A DNA stretch of 64,000 nt from Clostridia bacterium (lineage in GTDB: Bacteria > Bacillota > Clostridia > Christensenellales > CAG-917): contig JAFZVB010000004.1 in the NCBI GenBank assembly GCA_017618055.1, positions 154,601 to 218,600 of the forward strand, in the 5' to 3' direction. A model generated the notes under the pieces. That model was given only the letters and a program-made list of their open reading frames with translations, was not told where the DNA came from and did not search any database. Every line of letters starts with the position of its first letter. The stretch's first letter is position 1. Positions 9,437 through 17,877 of the stretch are shown piece after piece. The position numbers and the translations under genes are program-made.

Positions 9437-11830
9437 ATGAAAAAGAAAATCGTATCACTCTTAGCATTAGTTCTTTTAATATCCGTTATGCTAACAATGT
9501 TGGTTGGCTGTGATGAGATATTTAAGAAGAATGACGACAGAGATGCAAACCAAGCAGTTGCTAAAATTACATATGGAAATCAAGTAGCATATGTAACAAA
9601 AGCACAATTGACAACAAGTTTTAACTCATATGCACCATACTATGTTCAATATTATGGAATGACATATCAACAAGCAGCAGATTATATTGTAAAATCACTT
9701 GCACAAAGAGAATTATTAATCTTATATGCAAAAGATAGAATCGCAGCTCTTGAAACACTCGGTGCTCCAGAAAACTTAGAATTAAAAGCATTCGTATCCA
9801 ATCTTGAATACATTGATGCAATTGAAAAAGTAAATAAGGACTTCCAATCCTCACTTGAAACAGCAATTAAGGATTTAATGGAAGAAGATGAAGCAAACAA
9901 GGGAGCAACAAGCACAGTTGATTCTGGTGTTTATGATCATGCAAAGATTACAAAAGACAACAAAGCTAATGCAATCTATGTAACATTTGATTCAGACGGT
10001 GGTTCCTCTGTTGAAAAACAAACAATCCTTAAGGGTGAAGCAGCAGATCGTCCAACAAATCCAACAAAGAGTGGTTATACATTCATGGGTTGGTATAAGG
10101 TAACGGATGGTGTAGTCTCCGATACACTTTATCCATTTGGTGCCGATGCAACTCTTGAAGCAAACTTACAACTCAAGGCAAAATGGGTTCCAGCAAAGAC
10201 AGCTAGAACAGAAAGACCAGATGAAGAGGAAGACGAAACAGATTATGATTATTCTAAATACGCAACAGAAGATGAAATCAAAGCAGCAAAGACAGATGCA
10301 GACGTAGCAGCAACATTAAAATTCTTCGATGAAGGATATGCAGCTACAGCAAAAGCAGATGCAAAAGAAAACCTTGAATTAACAGACGAGGAAATCAATA
10401 CTTACTTTGATAAAGCTATGAAGACATTAAAAGATAATCTTAGCAAGTTATATACAAGCTATGATTATTATCTTACAAGCGAATTAAAGACATTGATACT
10501 TAATAAGTATCAAAGAATGTTGGGAGAGCCTGTAACAGTATCTGCAGACGAAGTTACAGCAGAATATAACAGAATAGTTGAAGGAAACATTGAAAAGTAC
10601 GGTTCAAGTGATTCTGCTTATGAAACAGCAATCAAGGGAACACTTTCAGATGCTATCTATCAAAACTATGGTCATGATGCAGTAACAGATACACAAGACA
10701 GTTATGGTTTCGTAATTAACATTCTCTTAAAACTTGGAGATGACGAAGTTGCAGAATTAACACAAATGGTTTCAGATGGAACATACAGCAAAGAACAAAT
10801 CATCGCAAGAAGAGATGAACTCTTAAGAGAAATCAAAGTTGCTATTAGCAATCCAGATTATAGCTCTACAGCAGAATGTGAATATTACACAGAAGACGTA
10901 GACAACTATGTTGCATATGATCCACAAACAAATCCAAACCACGAATGTACTTGCTTAAACGATGAACATAAGCATGACAATACAACAGAGAACAACTACA
11001 ACCAAATCGCTACATTCGGAAAAGATGCAGATGACAATTGGGCAATCATTTATAATGTTAAGGAATGTGCAAAGATGGCATATATCCATGACACAACAGA
11101 TGAAGGTAATGTTCTTTACTTGCCAGCATTCACAGTTGGAGAACAAGTTGGTATCGTACAACAAGTCTACAATAGCTTTAAAGCTATTGATGATGCAGTA
11201 ACAGTAGGAACATTAACAAAGGTTGAAGCAGTTTACTGGTATCGTGAAATGGCTACAGCATGGTTATACTTAATCGGTGATGACTCAGGTGGCACATCTT
11301 CAGATAGCAATAACGGCGGATTAGGATATCTCGTACCAGCAGAAAATTCTTCTGTTGCATCATCCTTCTTAACAGACTTCACAAACCAAGCAAGAGCATT
11401 AATTAAAAATGGCGTTGGTTCCTATACAACAGATGGAACAGTAGATGGTTCTTATGTATTTGCAGATAGCTTCATCGAAAGTGGTTCAACATCTGGTGGC
11501 TATGCAGGTATCTTCATGATTATGACATCTTATGTAGCATATGATGAAAGTGCTTACACATTTGAAACACCAGCAGGAACAAAGGTAGATGAAATCGTTG
11601 CTATTACAGATACAACATCTAAGAACTTACCAATGAATTATGTTGTAACATATGCAAAAGACTTGGCAGATTGTAAAACAATCTATGACATTATCTACAA
11701 CAAGTTATTAGATGGAAAGAAGTATGAAAAGTATTCATTAGAAGTTAACTCATTTGGTGAAGCTTATATGGATACAATCGTATACAACGAGAAAGCATAC
11801 AAATCACTTTGGAAGAAGTTAGACGCATAA
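9437..11830 (+). CDS. large lipoprotein, PrsA/SurA-like N-terminus with an InlB-type repeat
   Basis: A 797-aa predicted lipoprotein. It has a basic start (MKKK), a hydrophobic stretch and the lipobox LVGC near residue 25. I chose the ATG at 9437 because GGAG lies 8 bases upstream; an ATG 30 bases earlier has no such site. The next ~110 residues (ITYGNQVAYVTKAQL onward) resemble the N-terminal helical domain of PrsA/SurA chaperones. Residues about 178-254 are one InlB/Listeria-Bacteroides repeat (VTFDSDGG, SGYTFMGWYK, LQLKAKW). The remaining ~540 residues are acidic and helical in the first half, with a Ser/Gly/Asp-rich stretch later. No PPIase domain is recognisable. Its position after mfd fits a foldase-like surface chaperone, but that is inference. 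Confidence 0.75.
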   Translation: MKKKIVSLLALVLLISVMLTMLVGCDEIFKKNDDRDANQAVAKITYGNQVAYVTKAQLTTSFNSYAPYYVQYYGMTYQQAADYIVKSLAQRELLILYAKDRIAALETLGAPENLELKAFVSNLEYIDAIEKVNKDFQSSLETAIKDLMEEDEANKGATSTVDSGVYDHAKITKDNKANAIYVTFDSDGGSSVEKQTILKGEAADRPTNPTKSGYTFMGWYKVTDGVVSDTLYPFGADATLEANLQLKAKWVPAKTARTERPDEEEDETDYDYSKYATEDEIKAAKTDADVAATLKFFDEGYAATAKADAKENLELTDEEINTYFDKAMKTLKDNLSKLYTSYDYYLTSELKTLILNKYQRMLGEPVTVSADEVTAEYNRIVEGNIEKYGSSDSAYETAIKGTLSDAIYQNYGHDAVTDTQDSYGFVINILLKLGDDEVAELTQMVSDGTYSKEQIIARRDELLREIKVAISNPDYSSTAECEYYTEDVDNYVAYDPQTNPNHECTCLNDEHKHDNTTENNYNQIATFGKDADDNWAIIYNVKECAKMAYIHDTTDEGNVLYLPAFTVGEQVGIVQQVYNSFKAIDDAVTVGTLTKVEAVYWYREMATAWLYLIGDDSGGTSSDSNNGGLGYLVPAENSSVASSFLTDFTNQARALIKNGVGSYTTDGTVDGSYVFADSFIESGSTSGGYAGIFMIMTSYVAYDESAYTFETPAGTKVDEIVAITDTTSKNLPMNYVVTYAKDLADCKTIYDIIYNKLLDGKKYEKYSLEVNSFGEAYMDTIVYNEKAYKSLWKKLDA

Positions 11831-11853
11831 TCTAATAATCACTTAATAAAAAT

Positions 11854-11885
11854 AATCCACAATGGTTCGCCACTGTGGATTTTTT
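11854..11885. terminator. bidirectional intrinsic terminator
   Basis: The stem AATCCACA (11854-11861) pairs with TGTGGATT (11874-11881); inner TGG/CCA pairs and a TTCG loop make it strong. It is followed by T-rich DNA on the plus strand, and the complement also gives T-rich DNA on the minus strand. It separates two convergent genes. Confidence 0.9.
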
Positions 11886-11902
11886 ATATACTTCTATATA
11901 AA

Positions 11903-13504
11903 TTAGTCTTCTGTAAAGCCCGTAGAATCGTCTTCCTCGGCAGGTGTCATGTTCTCGGGTGAGAATGCGTCCATGGCCTCAATTAATGCCTCTTGCTTTT
12001 TCAGGACCTCTGGTCTCTTTCTAGAGTAGTCTTGCTTGTAACTGTCTATACCAACTTGCCACATATACATATCTAATAAACGCATAGGCGTGTACATCTC
12101 ATATTCAGAGTGTGCAAGTAAGTCTCCAAAGTCTGCAGAGTTGTATCTCATAAAGTTACATAAGGCTCTGAAAGACTCCTCAGAAAGAATTGGATGAAGG
12201 ACAGGTACAACTTCAACATTATTCAAAGCTTCAACAGAGCGCTTAAATAGAGTGTCATAACAAGGTATACAGCCCATAGTTCCATTTATGATATCTGTAA
12301 TAAGTGTATCAGTTGCTTTAAGGGGGAAGGAAGGGGTGCTATATGCAAGTTCTAGTCTTCCTACCAAACCGTTCCAATGTGCTCCTGGAAGCTCTCCAGC
12401 GGACTTCTCTATGAACAGTAATCTTGCTATTTCGTCTGTTAGTTTTCCGTCTAATGGATTGAAGTCCCATAATGGTTCATAAACTGGATCTAAAAGTATG
12501 TCTACAACCTTGCTATGTCTTGTGAAATCACAGTACCTTGCGAGGAATGTAGAAGCCCTAAACATACCTGTACTTGCTAGGTAAGCAGTGAGGTGTAAAG
12601 CCATAAATTCACGGACTTGTTCAGCCTCTTTTGTTCTACGTCTTGCAAGCTCTCTATTGTCATGAAAGTACTTTCTACACTTCTCCCACGCTAGATAAAG
12701 TGTGTTTTCTGGTGTATTAGGTCTTTGTTCTGGATGTCTGCAACGGTTGACTTCATCTATAATATTGTAATCGTTGCTGAGGATTAGAGCACCAACAACT
12801 GTGGTGTAATCATCTTGTCCTGCTTTAAATATCATCCACTCACCAGTTTCTCTTGGGAATCTACGTTGTCTTGTGAGAATAAATGCATCGTTGGAGTCTA
12901 GTAAAACACCTAGGACAACAGTCTTAAAGATTCTACGAACTCTTAAAACGGCATCAGAGGATCTAAACTCACTTTCGTCTAAACTATTGAAGATAGATGG
13001 AACTTCTGTTGTGGCAACAAAATAGACATTCTCCATCTTGGATAAACTGAACATTCTTTCTGCAATCTCATCACCATAGTCGGACACCAAGTAGTCTGCA
13101 AGTTCATCAATAAATATAAATGTATTTTTGTCCTTGTTCATTGGCTCGGACTTGGACATCGCAATTGCTCTTAAAGTATCATGCATCTCACCAAAGTCTG
13201 AAATGAATCCAGCTACTTGTGGATAGTGTCTATATTGTAATAATTCGTCTGGCTTTCTGGTGAAGATATAAAAGTCTGATGTCTCTTGTGTGTTTCTATC
13301 CATAAGTGAACGAAGGGTAGACTTAAGGAACATTGTCTTACCACATTGAGAACATCCTGTGATGAGGAGGGAACCGGAATTGTCCAAGGTATCTACGACA
13401 TATCTTTCATCATTTTCTAAACCAACAGGGAAAGTAAGCCTAGACTTGGAGGCTTTGTACTTTTCAGACTCTTTAATATCCCTGTATAAACAAATTGTAA
13501 GCAT
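11903..13504 (-). CDS. FtsK-like P-loop ATPase fused to an uncharacterised domain
   Basis: A 533-aa soluble protein. Walker A is GCSQCGKT (residues 50-57), preceded by SLLITG. Walker B is TFIFIDELADYL (about 128-139), the form found in FtsK/SpoIIIE/HerA DNA translocases. Unlike FtsK it has no membrane helices and no recognisable gamma DNA-reading domain. After residue ~280 comes a different region with the run MALHLTAYLASTGMFRAS, then PVYEPLWDF and GTMGCIPCYDTLF. From memory, similar runs occur in a stand-alone family of unknown function in many bacteria, so this looks like a fusion. GAGGG precedes the ATG. The gene is monocistronic between a terminator and a hairpin. Possible roles include DNA movement, plasmid or defence functions; none is shown by context. 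Confidence 0.7.
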   Translation of the reverse strand: MLTICLYRDIKESEKYKASKSRLTFPVGLENDERYVVDTLDNSGSLLITGCSQCGKTMFLKSTLRSLMDRNTQETSDFYIFTRKPDELLQYRHYPQVAGFISDFGEMHDTLRAIAMSKSEPMNKDKNTFIFIDELADYLVSDYGDEIAERMFSLSKMENVYFVATTEVPSIFNSLDESEFRSSDAVLRVRRIFKTVVLGVLLDSNDAFILTRQRRFPRETGEWMIFKAGQDDYTTVVGALILSNDYNIIDEVNRCRHPEQRPNTPENTLYLAWEKCRKYFHDNRELARRRTKEAEQVREFMALHLTAYLASTGMFRASTFLARYCDFTRHSKVVDILLDPVYEPLWDFNPLDGKLTDEIARLLFIEKSAGELPGAHWNGLVGRLELAYSTPSFPLKATDTLITDIINGTMGCIPCYDTLFKRSVEALNNVEVVPVLHPILSEESFRALCNFMRYNSADFGDLLAHSEYEMYTPMRLLDMYMWQVGIDSYKQDYSRKRPEVLKKQEALIEAMDAFSPENMTPAEEDDSTGFTED

Positions 13505-13557
13505 ATTTTCTATTTCCCTCGATATTTATAATAACATATATATGAAATTTATGCAAT

Positions 13558-13580
13558 TAAAGACTAACAATTAGTCTTTA
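13558..13580. repeat. perfect inverted repeat upstream of the FtsK-like gene
   Basis: TAAAGACTAA, a CAA spacer, then TTAGTCTTTA: 10-bp perfect arms. It lies about 55-75 bases upstream of the minus-strand ATPase gene and downstream of the HAD gene. There is no T-run, so an operator or mRNA-end hairpin is more likely than a terminator. Confidence 0.5.
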
Positions 13581-13681
13581 GGTTCGAAAAATGAGCATAA
13601 AAATACACAAAAATGACATACTTTTGAATATGAAAAAAATAGGATAAAATTAAGATGTTTTAATGGTATGATAAAAAGTGT

Positions 13682-14371
13682 TTATTTCACACAATCGGCA
13701 ATTAATGGTGCATTTTTGAATGAATAAAGTATAAGAATATGTGAAAACGTGTCTTTTAATAGATTGTTGTTATTGTCCTGTACGCCTATGGTTAAAAGCC
13801 CCAAATTTTCAGCGCTTTTTATAGCATCTTCTGCGTCTTCAAAAAGCACAGTATTTTCTATATTTGCACCTATCTCTTTTAGCGCATAAGTATATATTTT
13901 TCCACTTTGCTTGCCTATTCCAACTTCATTTGCAGAGAACACTTTCTTTATATATTTATCTATTCCAAGTCTTTTAATGCAAGGCTCATACATCTCTTTA
14001 CTACCACTAGTAACAACATACATATTAATGTTCTTACTGGCACAATATTCTAAATATTCCATCGCTCCTTCTTTAAGTGGAATGGTGGTTTCATATTGTT
14101 TAATGGCTTCTTCCTTCCAAGTTACAAGCAATTCGGATATGTCTTCTATACCAACTATATTTGCTGCATAACGGACTGTCTCTTCATATCTCATAGCATT
14201 GGTTTTCTGCACAAAGTCTTCTGGCATTTGCATTCCATGTTGTTCAAAAAAGAGTCTATCGGTATATCTCCAAACACCTAGACTATCTATAAGAGTTCCA
14301 TCTAGGTCAAAGAATATATTCTTTACTCCAAACAATGTTGGTATATTGTTTATAAAATTTAATTTTGCCAT
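13682..14371 (-). CDS. HAD-superfamily phosphatase (beta-phosphoglucomutase/phosphoglycolate phosphatase type)
   Basis: A 229-aa HAD hydrolase. Motif I is IFFDLDGTLIDS (nucleophile and acid Asp), followed by a four-helix cap of subclass I. Motif II is VVTSGS, the motif III Lys lies near GIGKQSGKIY, and motif IV is LFEDAEDA. The protein probably dephosphorylates a small phosphorylated sugar or acid in the cytoplasm; the exact substrate cannot be read from sequence. There is no Shine-Dalgarno site upstream. Instead, an extended -10 sequence ends 7 bases before the ATG, so the mRNA may be leaderless. It is divergent from the transport operon that starts at 14569. Confidence 0.85.
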   Translation of the reverse strand: MAKLNFINNIPTLFGVKNIFFDLDGTLIDSLGVWRYTDRLFFEQHGMQMPEDFVQKTNAMRYEETVRYAANIVGIEDISELLVTWKEEAIKQYETTIPLKEGAMEYLEYCASKNINMYVVTSGSKEMYEPCIKRLGIDKYIKKVFSANEVGIGKQSGKIYTYALKEIGANIENTVLFEDAEDAIKSAENLGLLTIGVQDNNNNLLKDTFSHILILYSFKNAPLIADCVK

Positions 14372-14378
14372 AAAAAAT

Positions 14379-14387
14379 ATAATATCA
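14379..14387 (-). promoter_or_regulatory. extended -10 promoter of the HAD gene (leaderless candidate)
   Basis: On the minus strand TGATATTAT (14387 to 14379) is an extended -10 element ending 7 bases before the ATG at 14371. The predicted start site falls at or next to the A of the start codon. No GGAG is present. Confidence 0.45.
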
Positions 14388-14421
14388 TAAAATGGAGATA
14401 TGTGAGCAACGTTTTTTAATA

Positions 14422-14450
14422 TTTGCTTTTTGCAAATAATAAATTATAAT
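14422..14450 (+). promoter_or_regulatory. promoter of the TiaS-like/FecCD transport operon
   Basis: TTTGCT (14422-14427) and TATAAT (14445-14450) are 17 bases apart. The predicted start near 14457 gives a leader of about 112 nt, long enough for the structured element at 14474-14563. Confidence 0.6.
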
Positions 14451-14473
14451 TGTATTACATCAATACAATCCGA

Positions 14474-14563
14474 TTCTTAATAATCTAAGGTTTGACTCAG
14501 CTATGATTTTAAGAACGATAGGGTATATATGGAAACATATATGCCTCCCAGTGTGGAAAGGAG
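14474..14563 (+). ncRNA. structured 5' leader, candidate riboswitch of unassigned class
   Basis: Two helices can be drawn. Helix 1 pairs TTCTTAA (14474-14480) with TTAAGAA (14509-14515) and continues as AATC (14482-14485) with GATT (14505-14508). Helix 2 is a 10-bp stem, GGTATATATG (14522-14531) with CATATATGCC (14536-14545), capped by a GAAA tetraloop. The CTCC at 14545-14548, directly at the base of helix 2, can pair with the GGAG at 14560-14563 that serves as ribosome binding site. The leader could thus switch between ribosome access and blockage. The ligand is unknown; one supplied by the downstream ABC importer is the natural guess. Confidence 0.45.
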
Positions 14564-14568
14564 AAAAA

Positions 14569-15972
14569 ATGAAATTAAGAGCAAAAGTTTTAACATTTAT
14601 TTTAGTTTTTGTATTAGTTGTTTGCATGATTTCTATGGTTGCATGTAACAAAAATGATGATAAGGAACCAGAACAAACAACAGGGTACACTGTAAATTGG
14701 GATAATGGCTTTGGTACTGTGTCAATTTTTAATGGTGACACACTACTTGGACAAGGTAAGTTAGGAGACCATTTGGATTTAGTGGCTCAAGAAACAGTTG
14801 AAATCGAAGGTATAACATATGTTGTATATAGTTTCTTGCCTGTAACAAACGGAATGCAATTACCTGAATTTACAAAGGTAAAATTTATAGCATCCGACAA
14901 TTCTGAGAAGACATTGGTATTAGGTTATAATTCATTATCTACTGTTGTTGCCGTTGTTGGAACAGTTAATAATGGTGTATTTACCCAATATCAAACAATG
15001 GGAGTACTTGTAAAAGGGACTTCTAATCAAGCATCAGACATTTTTGCTAATTTAACAAAAGTTGTATTTGATCCGGTCGAAAAATTAGATTTAGATACAA
15101 TAACAGTTAATGATGTAACAGTATATAGCGGAGATGATGTTTTATTTACATTCACCAAGAATGATTTAAAGCCTTTAGAACAATATATTCTAACTCTCAC
15201 AGCTGAAGAACAACAATATGTAGCATTTAAGTTTACAGATATTGCTCAAGCAAAGAATGCAACACTTCCAACAACTATTACTAAAGTAAAAGTTGGTTCA
15301 ATGGAGAATGAAATTACATCTTTAGCTAACGCATATATTTTGGTCTCCAAAGTTGAGAATGGCGGATACACAACATTAAATAACATTCCACGTTTCGTGT
15401 TCAATGCAACAACAGTTACAACAATGAATACAGATGTTGCTAAGTCTGTTGCAGAAATTTATATTAATCCACCAGCAAGTCCAGATGCAAATTTAACACA
15501 ACTTGCAACTTTAACATTCGAATGGGGAAGCAATGGAAAAGATTTAACTATCACAGTAGATGCTGTAGATAACGAAAATGACTGCATCATTGCATATACT
15601 GTAGACAACACAGGAGTAGTAACTGGAACAATAACAGCTTCAGGTAGAGGTCCAATTGCAACTCCAGCAGTTACTCTAGCCTCAAAGACAAACAAAAATG
15701 GAGATAAAACCTATTATGGATACACCATGACAGATATATTCAGTTGTATTGGAAAGATTAATAAGAGCGATGCATTCAAACCAGCAGCATATGATGTAGG
15801 TTTAGTCAGAATGACAGTTGGAGAAGCATTTAGTGCAGAAGAGATAACAGATGTTTCAACAGGATATGTTATTGATTGGTTAAATAAGGGTTCACACGAA
15901 ACAAGAGTATTCAAAGGCACAACCGAAATTCAAAATGTTGTATCAATTACTTTATATAAAGTAAACGAATAA
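14569..15972 (+). CDS. lipoprotein at the head of the importer operon
   Basis: A 467-aa predicted lipoprotein with a hydrophobic signal and the lipobox MVAC at residue 26. I chose the ATG at 14569 because AAAGGAG precedes it; an in-frame ATG 66 bases upstream lies inside the structured leader. The mature part is rich in Thr, Val and Asn and looks beta-stranded, beginning with GYTVNWDNGFGTVSIF. I recognise no family and no catalytic motif. It ends 1 base before the GTG of the TiaS-like gene and shares a transcript with a FecCD-type importer, so it may be a surface capture or accessory protein for the same ligand. That role is inferred only from position. Confidence 0.7.
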   Translation: MKLRAKVLTFILVFVLVVCMISMVACNKNDDKEPEQTTGYTVNWDNGFGTVSIFNGDTLLGQGKLGDHLDLVAQETVEIEGITYVVYSFLPVTNGMQLPEFTKVKFIASDNSEKTLVLGYNSLSTVVAVVGTVNNGVFTQYQTMGVLVKGTSNQASDIFANLTKVVFDPVEKLDLDTITVNDVTVYSGDDVLFTFTKNDLKPLEQYILTLTAEEQQYVAFKFTDIAQAKNATLPTTITKVKVGSMENEITSLANAYILVSKVENGGYTTLNNIPRFVFNATTVTTMNTDVAKSVAEIYINPPASPDANLTQLATLTFEWGSNGKDLTITVDAVDNENDCIIAYTVDNTGVVTGTITASGRGPIATPAVTLASKTNKNGDKTYYGYTMTDIFSCIGKINKSDAFKPAAYDVGLVRMTVGEAFSAEEITDVSTGYVIDWLNKGSHETRVFKGTTEIQNVVSITLYKVNE

Positions 15973-15973
15973 G

Positions 15974-16855
15974 GTGAAAAGATATATTATCGGAATAGAT
16001 GATACAGACAACTATGGCTCCAAAGGAACTGGGGCCATAGCTGGTGAACTCAAAAAGATTATTTCAGATGAAGGCTTTGGAAAGACTGGGTTTATTACTA
16101 GACACCAGTTACTCATCCATCCTGATATAAAGTATACCTCGCACAATTCCTCCATGATTTTCACAGCAGATATAGATGAAAGTCGTATAAATGAGTTGGA
16201 AACAGTACTTGAAAAACATTTAAAAGAGGAAAGCGCAGAAGGAAGTGATCCAGGATTATGTATCTTTTGTCCAGAGGATTTAAAGGACAAGAGTGAATTA
16301 ATATCCTTTGGATATTTGGCAAAAAATATTGTATTAACAAAAGAGGATGCATATAGGATTGCTCAAAGAAATAACATTTATCTAAAAGAACTAGGGGGAG
16401 AAGGAATAGGAATAATTGGTGCTCTAGCAGGAGTTGCTTTGAGATACTCTGGGAATGATGGAGAACTTAAAGGTGGTGCTAAAGACTTTGAAGAAGGAGA
16501 GACATATCTAATAAAAGATTTCTTGGCACACAAAAACATAGATTCCGTACAAGATATAGATGGAGATATACCAAATGAAGATGACAATGTATATGTCCCA
16601 TGGAAAGTAAAACCTATTCTAACTAAAGATAAACTAGTTGTATTTGTTAAAAAGAATCCTAAAGGTGGTTATATTGCTCTTGCAAAGCAAGAGAATAGAG
16701 ATTTAGAAGAGAAAAGACAAGATTTAACAGCTTGTGATGAGTTTGAAAGAGATGTAGACGAAGAACTTATATCTTCTATAGATAATACTTGTGCTAACTG
16801 TATGTATCGTAGATGGACAGACAAAGCATTTTCATGCGTAAAAGATAGAAAATGA
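15974..16855 (+). CDS. TiaS-like protein lacking the tRNA-binding OB domain
   Basis: A 293-aa protein that starts with GTG directly after the previous stop, with no strong ribosome binding site, suggesting coupled translation. The N-terminus IIGIDDTDNYGSKGTG and the segment PDIKYTSHNS match the catalytic domain of archaeal TiaS (agmatidine synthase for tRNA-Ile2). The middle fits its ferredoxin-like domain. The end has a short Cys cluster (CANC and a later Cys). Archaeal TiaS is roughly 420 aa with an additional OB-fold domain for tRNA, absent here. Bacteria use TilS for the tRNA step, so this paralog likely acts on another ligand. It overlaps the permease gene by 4 bases (ATGA), tying it to the importer. 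Confidence 0.7.
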   Translation: MKRYIIGIDDTDNYGSKGTGAIAGELKKIISDEGFGKTGFITRHQLLIHPDIKYTSHNSSMIFTADIDESRINELETVLEKHLKEESAEGSDPGLCIFCPEDLKDKSELISFGYLAKNIVLTKEDAYRIAQRNNIYLKELGGEGIGIIGALAGVALRYSGNDGELKGGAKDFEEGETYLIKDFLAHKNIDSVQDIDGDIPNEDDNVYVPWKVKPILTKDKLVVFVKKNPKGGYIALAKQENRDLEEKRQDLTACDEFERDVDEELISSIDNTCANCMYRRWTDKAFSCVKDRK

Positions 16856-17877
16856 TGAAGAAAGTGGCAATTAATAAGAGAGCATTGCAAATATCACTTT
16901 ATGTATTATTTGCAGTATTACCTTTTATTGCTATCTTTGTTAGCTTGTTTATAGGTAACTACCATTTAACAGGCAAAGAAGTCTTTGATATCCTATTCCA
17001 TCCAAACGATGTAACAATTAATCAATATGTGGTTGTTTGGCATTTAAGATTACCTAGAGCAATTGCAGCAGCAATGGTTGGTGCAGCACTTTCTGTCTCT
17101 GGCGCAGCGTATCAAGGTGTATTTAGAAATCCTTTAGTTAACTCTGGAATGTTAGGTGTTTCAAATGGTGCAGGTTTTGGTGCTTGCTTTGCAATTATAT
17201 TGCTTGGCGGCGGAGTATTAACATACTTTACTTCATTCGCTTTTGCAGTACTTGCTGTAACGCTTGCATGGCTCGCAGGAAGAGTCTATGGACATACAAC
17301 GACTACCAGTTTAATCTTAGGTGGTGTTGTTATTTCAGCATTGTTTAGCGCCTTGATTTCAATAATGAAATTTGTTGCAGATCCATATAGCCAGTTGCCA
17401 GCAATTACATTCTGGTTTATGGGAAGCTTTGCATCTATAAATTACACACACTTCTGGGCATTTATTCCTATGGGTGTTGGTATGATTTTGATATTTATAT
17501 CAAGATGGCAAATCAATGTGCTTTCTATGGGAGACAGAGAAGCAAAAGCATTGGGTGTAAATGTAAAGTTATTTAAATTATTAATTATTGGTGGTGCAAC
17601 ACTAGCAACAGCTAGTGCTGTATGTATAAGTGGAACAATTGGTTGGGTAGGATTAGTTGTTCCTCATATTGGAAGAATGATAGTAGGGAATAACAATAAA
17701 AAACTTATCCCTATTTCTGCAGCCATAGGTGCATCGTTTATGGTTATCGTAGACATTATTGCTAGAAGTGTAACAACATCAGAATTACCTGTTGGAATTA
17801 TTACAGCAATAATTGGAACACCATTCTTCATCTACTTATTAAAAAAGACAAAGGGGAAGCAGTGGAATGATGGATAA
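16852..17877 (+). CDS. FecCD-family ABC importer permease
   Basis: A 341-aa membrane protein of the FecCD/BtuC family, which imports iron-siderophore, heme, cobalamin or, in some members, molybdate. About ten hydrophobic segments are visible. Family motifs include LRLPRAIAAAMVGAALSVSG (residues ~63-82), YQGVFRNPLV, GTIGWVGLVVPHIGRM near residue 260 and the C-terminal ELPVGIITAIIGTPFFI. It overlaps the TiaS-like gene by 4 bases and the ATPase gene by 11, a tight operon. A second in-frame ATG at 16855 is equally possible as start. The ligand cannot be decided from this sequence. Confidence 0.93.
   Translation: MMKKVAINKRALQISLYVLFAVLPFIAIFVSLFIGNYHLTGKEVFDILFHPNDVTINQYVVVWHLRLPRAIAAAMVGAALSVSGAAYQGVFRNPLVNSGMLGVSNGAGFGACFAIILLGGGVLTYFTSFAFAVLAVTLAWLAGRVYGHTTTTSLILGGVVISALFSALISIMKFVADPYSQLPAITFWFMGSFASINYTHFWAFIPMGVGMILIFISRWQINVLSMGDREAKALGVNVKLFKLLIIGGATLATASAVCISGTIGWVGLVVPHIGRMIVGNNNKKLIPISAAIGASFMVIVDIIARSVTTSELPVGIITAIIGTPFFIYLLKKTKGKQWNDG

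Noticed and set aside
14503-14568. N-terminal extension of the lipoprotein gene starting at 14503.
   Set aside because: It lies in the structured leader, would bury the lipoprotein signal, and the ATG at 14569 has AAAGGAG.
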